DNA from: Xanthomonas indica
GTDB lineage: Bacteria > Pseudomonadota > Gammaproteobacteria > Xanthomonadales > Xanthomonadaceae
Length of the DNA: 64,000 nucleotides
NCBI RefSeq assembly: GCF_040529045.1
Contig: NZ_CP131914.1
Span: 2,836,501 to 2,900,500 of the forward strand
Reading direction: 5' to 3'
Below are positions 59,798-64,000 of the stretch, in pieces. A model generated the notes under the pieces. It saw only the letters and a program-made list of their open reading frames with translations. It did not search any database and had not been told where the DNA came from. The translations under genes and the position numbers were made by a program. Within the stretch, counting starts at the first letter, position 1. The number at the start of each line of letters is the position of its first letter.

Positions 59798-61483
59798 TTA
59801 TTGCGGCGGCGGCGCGTCGCGCAGCTCGCGCCGCAGGATCTTGCCGACGTTGGTCTTGGGCAGTTCCTTGCGGAACTCGACGATGCGCGGATGCTTGTAG
59901 CCGGTGAGGTTGGCGCGGGCGTGGGCCTTGACGTCCTCGGCGGTGAGGTTGGGGTCCTTCTTGACGATGACCACCTTGACCACTTCGCCGGATTTCTCGT
60001 CGGGCACGCCGACCGCGGCCACTTCGAGCACGCCCGGCATCATCGCGATGACGTCCTCGACTTCGTTCGGATACACGTTGAAGCCGGACACCAGGATCAT
60101 GTCCTTCTTGCGGTCGACGATATAGAAGAAGCCCTGCGGATCCATCCGCGCCATGTCGCCGGTGTGCAGCCAGCCGTCGGCATCGATGGCGCTGGCGGTT
60201 TCTTCCGGCCGGCGCCAGTAGCCCTTCATCACCTGCGGCCCGCGGATGCACAGCTCGCCGACCTCGCCATGGGCCAGGATCTGGCCCTGGTCGTCCTTGA
60301 CGCAGGCGTCGGTGGACGGAATCGGCAGGCCGATCGCGCCGTTGTACTCGGTCAGGGTCAGCGGGTTAATGCAGGCCGCCGGCGAGGTTTCGGTGAGGCC
60401 GTAGGCTTCGACCAGGGTGACGCCGGTGACCTGCTTCCAGCGCTCGGCCACCGCGCGTTGCACCGCCATGCCGCCGCCGAGGGTGAACTTCAGCGAGGAG
60501 AAGTCCACCTTGTCGAAGCCCGGCGTGTTGAGCAGGCCGTTGAACAGGGTATTGACGCCGGTGAAGGCGGTGAAGCGGGTCTTCTGCAGTTCCTTGACGA
60601 AGCCCGGCATGTCGCGCGGATTGCTGATCAGGTGGTTGAGCCCGCCGAGCTTCATGAAGACCAGCCCGTTCGCGGTCAGCGCGAAGATGTGGTACAGCGG
60701 CAGCGCGGTGATGATGACTTCCTTGCCTTCCTCCAGCTTGCCGGTCGCCGCGATCCAGGCGCCGGCCTGCAGCATGTTGGCGACCAGGTTGCGGTGGGTC
60801 AGCATGGCGCCCTTGGCCACGCCGGTGGTGCCGCCGGTGTATTGCAGGAAGGCGATGTCGTCCGGTGCGATGTCGATCGGCGGCAGCGTGTGCAGGCGGC
60901 CGAGGGTCAGCGCGTCACGGAAGCGGATCGCATTGGGGATGTCGTAATCCGGCACCAGCTTCTTGACGTACTTCAGGACGAAGTTGACCAAGGGGCCCTT
61001 GGGGAAGCCGAGCATGTCGCCCAGGCCGGTGGTGATGACCTGCTTGACGGGCGTGTCGGCCAGCACTTCCTGCACGGTGGTGCCGAAGTTGTCGATCACC
61101 ACCAGCGCGCTGGCGCCGGAGTCGATCAGTTGGTGGCGCAGTTCGCGCGGGGTGTAGAGCGGATTGACGTTGACCACGGTCATGCCGGCCAGCAGCACGC
61201 CGAAGGTGGCGATGGGGTATTGCAGGCAGTTGGGCATCATCAGGGCGACGCGGTCGCCCTTCTTGAGTTGCAGTTCGCCCAGCAGGTAGCCGGCGAATTG
61301 CCGGGCCAGTTCTCCGGCCTCGCGGTAGGTCAGGGTCTTGCCGAAGTTGCAGTAGGCGGGGCGGTCTCCGAACTTGGCCACGGAGCTTTCGAAGACCGCG
61401 GCGACGGAGCGGTACTCGTCGACGTTGATGTCGGCGCCAACGCCGGCCGGATAACTCTGCAACCACGGACGATCCAGACTCAT
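59798..61483 (-). CDS. rpfB: long-chain fatty acyl-CoA ligase RpfB
   Basis: A 561-aa adenylate-forming enzyme. The AMP-binding P-loop is [45 protein letters not shown] and the C-terminal Lys region [11 protein letters not shown] complete the family motifs. RpfB is FadD-like and is reported to help turn over DSF or activate free fatty acids. GGAGGGGG lies just upstream of ATG 61483. It is 149 bp upstream of rpfF on the same strand and probably co-transcribed. Confidence 0.93.
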   Translation of the reverse strand: MSLDRPWLQSYPAGVGADINVDEYRSVAAVFESSVAKFGDRPAYCNFGKTLTYREAGELARQFAGYLLGELQLKKGDRVALMMPNCLQYPIATFGVLLAGMTVVNVNPLYTPRELRHQLIDSGASALVVIDNFGTTVQEVLADTPVKQVITTGLGDMLGFPKGPLVNFVLKYVKKLVPDYDIPNAIRFRDALTLGRLHTLPPIDIAPDDIAFLQYTGGTTGVAKGAMLTHRNLVANMLQAGAWIAATGKLEEGKEVIITALPLYHIFALTANGLVFMKLGGLNHLISNPRDMPGFVKELQKTRFTAFTGVNTLFNGLLNTPGFDKVDFSSLKFTLGGGMAVQRAVAERWKQVTGVTLVEAYGLTETSPAACINPLTLTEYNGAIGLPIPSTDACVKDDQGQILAHGEVGELCIRGPQVMKGYWRRPEETASAIDADGWLHTGDMARMDPQGFFYIVDRKKDMILVSGFNVYPNEVEDVIAMMPGVLEVAAVGVPDEKSGEVVKVVIVKKDPNLTAEDVKAHARANLTGYKHPRIVEFRKELPKTNVGKILRRELRDAPPPQ

Positions 61484-61710
61484 ATTCCCCCTCCAGGAAA
61501 CGTGTTGATTGGCTCACGACGGACAGTATCCGTCAGAACCGGCAACGGCAGCATACCGTTCCGTAGGGAAAAGGCGAACAGGGGCGGGGTGGTGGTGGCG
61601 GGGAGTCGTTGATTTTCTTGGGGTGTTGCGCTGGACGCTGAGCGCTTGAAATGCTTGGTCGAGGCGCATGTCTGTGTGGGATGCTGATCGCCAAGCATTG
61701 CCAAGCAACG
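61484..61710. other. rpfB upstream region, no gene
   Basis: 227 bp between the rpfB start and the dispersed repeat. I see no gene and no clear consensus promoter. It is somewhat less GC-rich than its surroundings and should contain the rpfB promoter. Confidence 0.4.
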
Positions 61711-61937
61711 GCTTTCGCCCTTGCGGGCGAGTTACTTTTCTTTGCTCGCGCAAAGAAAAGTAACCAAAAGAAAGCGCGCCCTGCCTTCGCGCCCTCCGCG
61801 CTGCGCGCTCCGGGTTCGCGTCCATCCCGGGGATCCGCGGAAGGGGCATCCTGCCCCTGCCGCGGACGGCGCACATCCATGTGCGCCGCCCTTCGGGTTT
61901 TTCCCCGGGCTGGCCGCCGCTTCGGAAGGGAACCCGG
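61711..61937 (-). repeat. dispersed 227-bp repeat element, copy C
   Basis: Near reverse complement of 4002-4228 over its full 227 bp. It has the same 34-base palindrome (61731-61745 with 61750-61764, loop TCGC), the same CCAAAAGAAAGC boundary and GGGGCATCCTGCCCC stem. The outer end (TTCGGAAGGGAACCCGG) abuts a CAACAG hexamer tract, as in copy A. There is no credible ORF. Confidence 0.85.
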
Positions 61938-61945
61938 AAGAGCAG

Positions 61946-62036
<91 letters not shown>

Positions 62037-62456
62037 GGAGGTCGTGGCTACGGATGAGTAACTGGACATGGCCATTTCGCTGCCGGCCGTGCTGCGCAGT
62101 GCAATAGCCGCCACTTGGGTCGCGCTTTCGCCGCCGGAAACCGACAAGCGAACTGGGCTGTGCTGCCAAACGTCCGGAGCACTTACCGTAGCAGGCCGCC
62201 GGTGGGCGAGCCGGCACGCCTGCGAACCATTGGTTCGCGCGCCGGCGCAGCGCCCCCGCGCAGGCGCGGGGGCCGGGCTTCCGCTGCCGGAAACCGCAGG
62301 GTCGGTCAGCGCGCAGCCAACTGCCGGAGCACGTACTGCAGCAGGCCGCCGTGGTGGGCGAGCCGGCGCGCTTGCGAACCATGGTTCGCGCGCCGGCGCA
62401 GCGCCCCCGCGCTGGCGCGGGGGCCGGGCTTCTGCTGCCGGAAACCGCAGGGTCGG

Positions 62457-64000
<1,544 letters not shown>

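Overview
The window is high-GC chromosomal DNA from a Xanthomonas-like gammaproteobacterium. The main evidence is a complete rpf (DSF quorum-sensing) locus embedded in the greA-recJ-prfB-lysS neighbourhood, together with the genus-typical short dispersed palindromes. rpfC follows rpfG directly, with no rpfH between them. There is no phage, plasmid, IS transposase, CRISPR array, rRNA or tRNA that I can recognise. Most genes are core metabolism.

Layout, left to right. (1) 1-5941: threonine operon. A 44-codon leader peptide rich in Thr and Ile codons precedes thrA (aspartokinase-homoserine dehydrogenase), thrB and thrC. thrB and thrC are separated by 775 bp holding two copies of a dispersed ~200-230 bp repeat. 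(2) 5950-10162: a small conserved protein, an FNR-type regulator, hisS and a secreted thioredoxin-fold-like protein. (3) 10323-17812: a TrpR-family regulator and the complete hisGDCBHAFI operon, with a perfect 18-bp palindromic operator between its -35 and -10 boxes. (4) 17881-23276: a secreted calcineurin-type phosphoesterase, a probable small RNA, and a methionine-salvage operon (mtnB, mtnD, mtnC) carrying a caspase-like C13 lipoprotein at its end. (5) 23439-33662: two APC permeases, a NUDIX hydrolase, divergent serA and a D-2-hydroxyglutarate dehydrogenase-like flavoprotein, a DUF2388/DUF4105 secreted pair and a small secreted protein. (6) 33667-37464: an EfpL (YeiP)-type elongation factor and a leucine/branched-chain acyl-CoA degradation group (SDR, mvaB, VOC protein, liuC). 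(7) 37552-41966: Fur-box-preceded feoA-feoB plus a Cys-rich partner, a PLP aminotransferase and a MOSC protein. (8) 42264-64000: dapB, carA, a low-GC secreted ORF, carB, greA, rpfE-like, recJ, rpfD-like, prfB (with a programmed +1 frameshift), lysS, rpfG, rpfC, then rpfF, rpfB and the 3' part of acnA (rpfA) on the minus strand.

Functional links. Aspartate-family biosynthesis (thrABC, dapB), histidine, serine and carbamoyl phosphate synthesis make up much of the window. RpfB and RpfF make or process the DSF fatty-acid signal, RpfC senses it, and RpfG (HD-GYP) converts it to cyclic-di-GMP turnover.

The non-coding sequence is the least ordinary part. It contains a likely translation-coupled attenuator, a TrpR-like operator with an apparently leaderless mRNA, several families of palindromic repeats (some in tandem arrays of 136, 151 and 158 bp), and a hexanucleotide microsatellite beside rpfB/acnA. 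All positions and motifs were read by eye. Family assignments come from recognised motifs and not from a database search.
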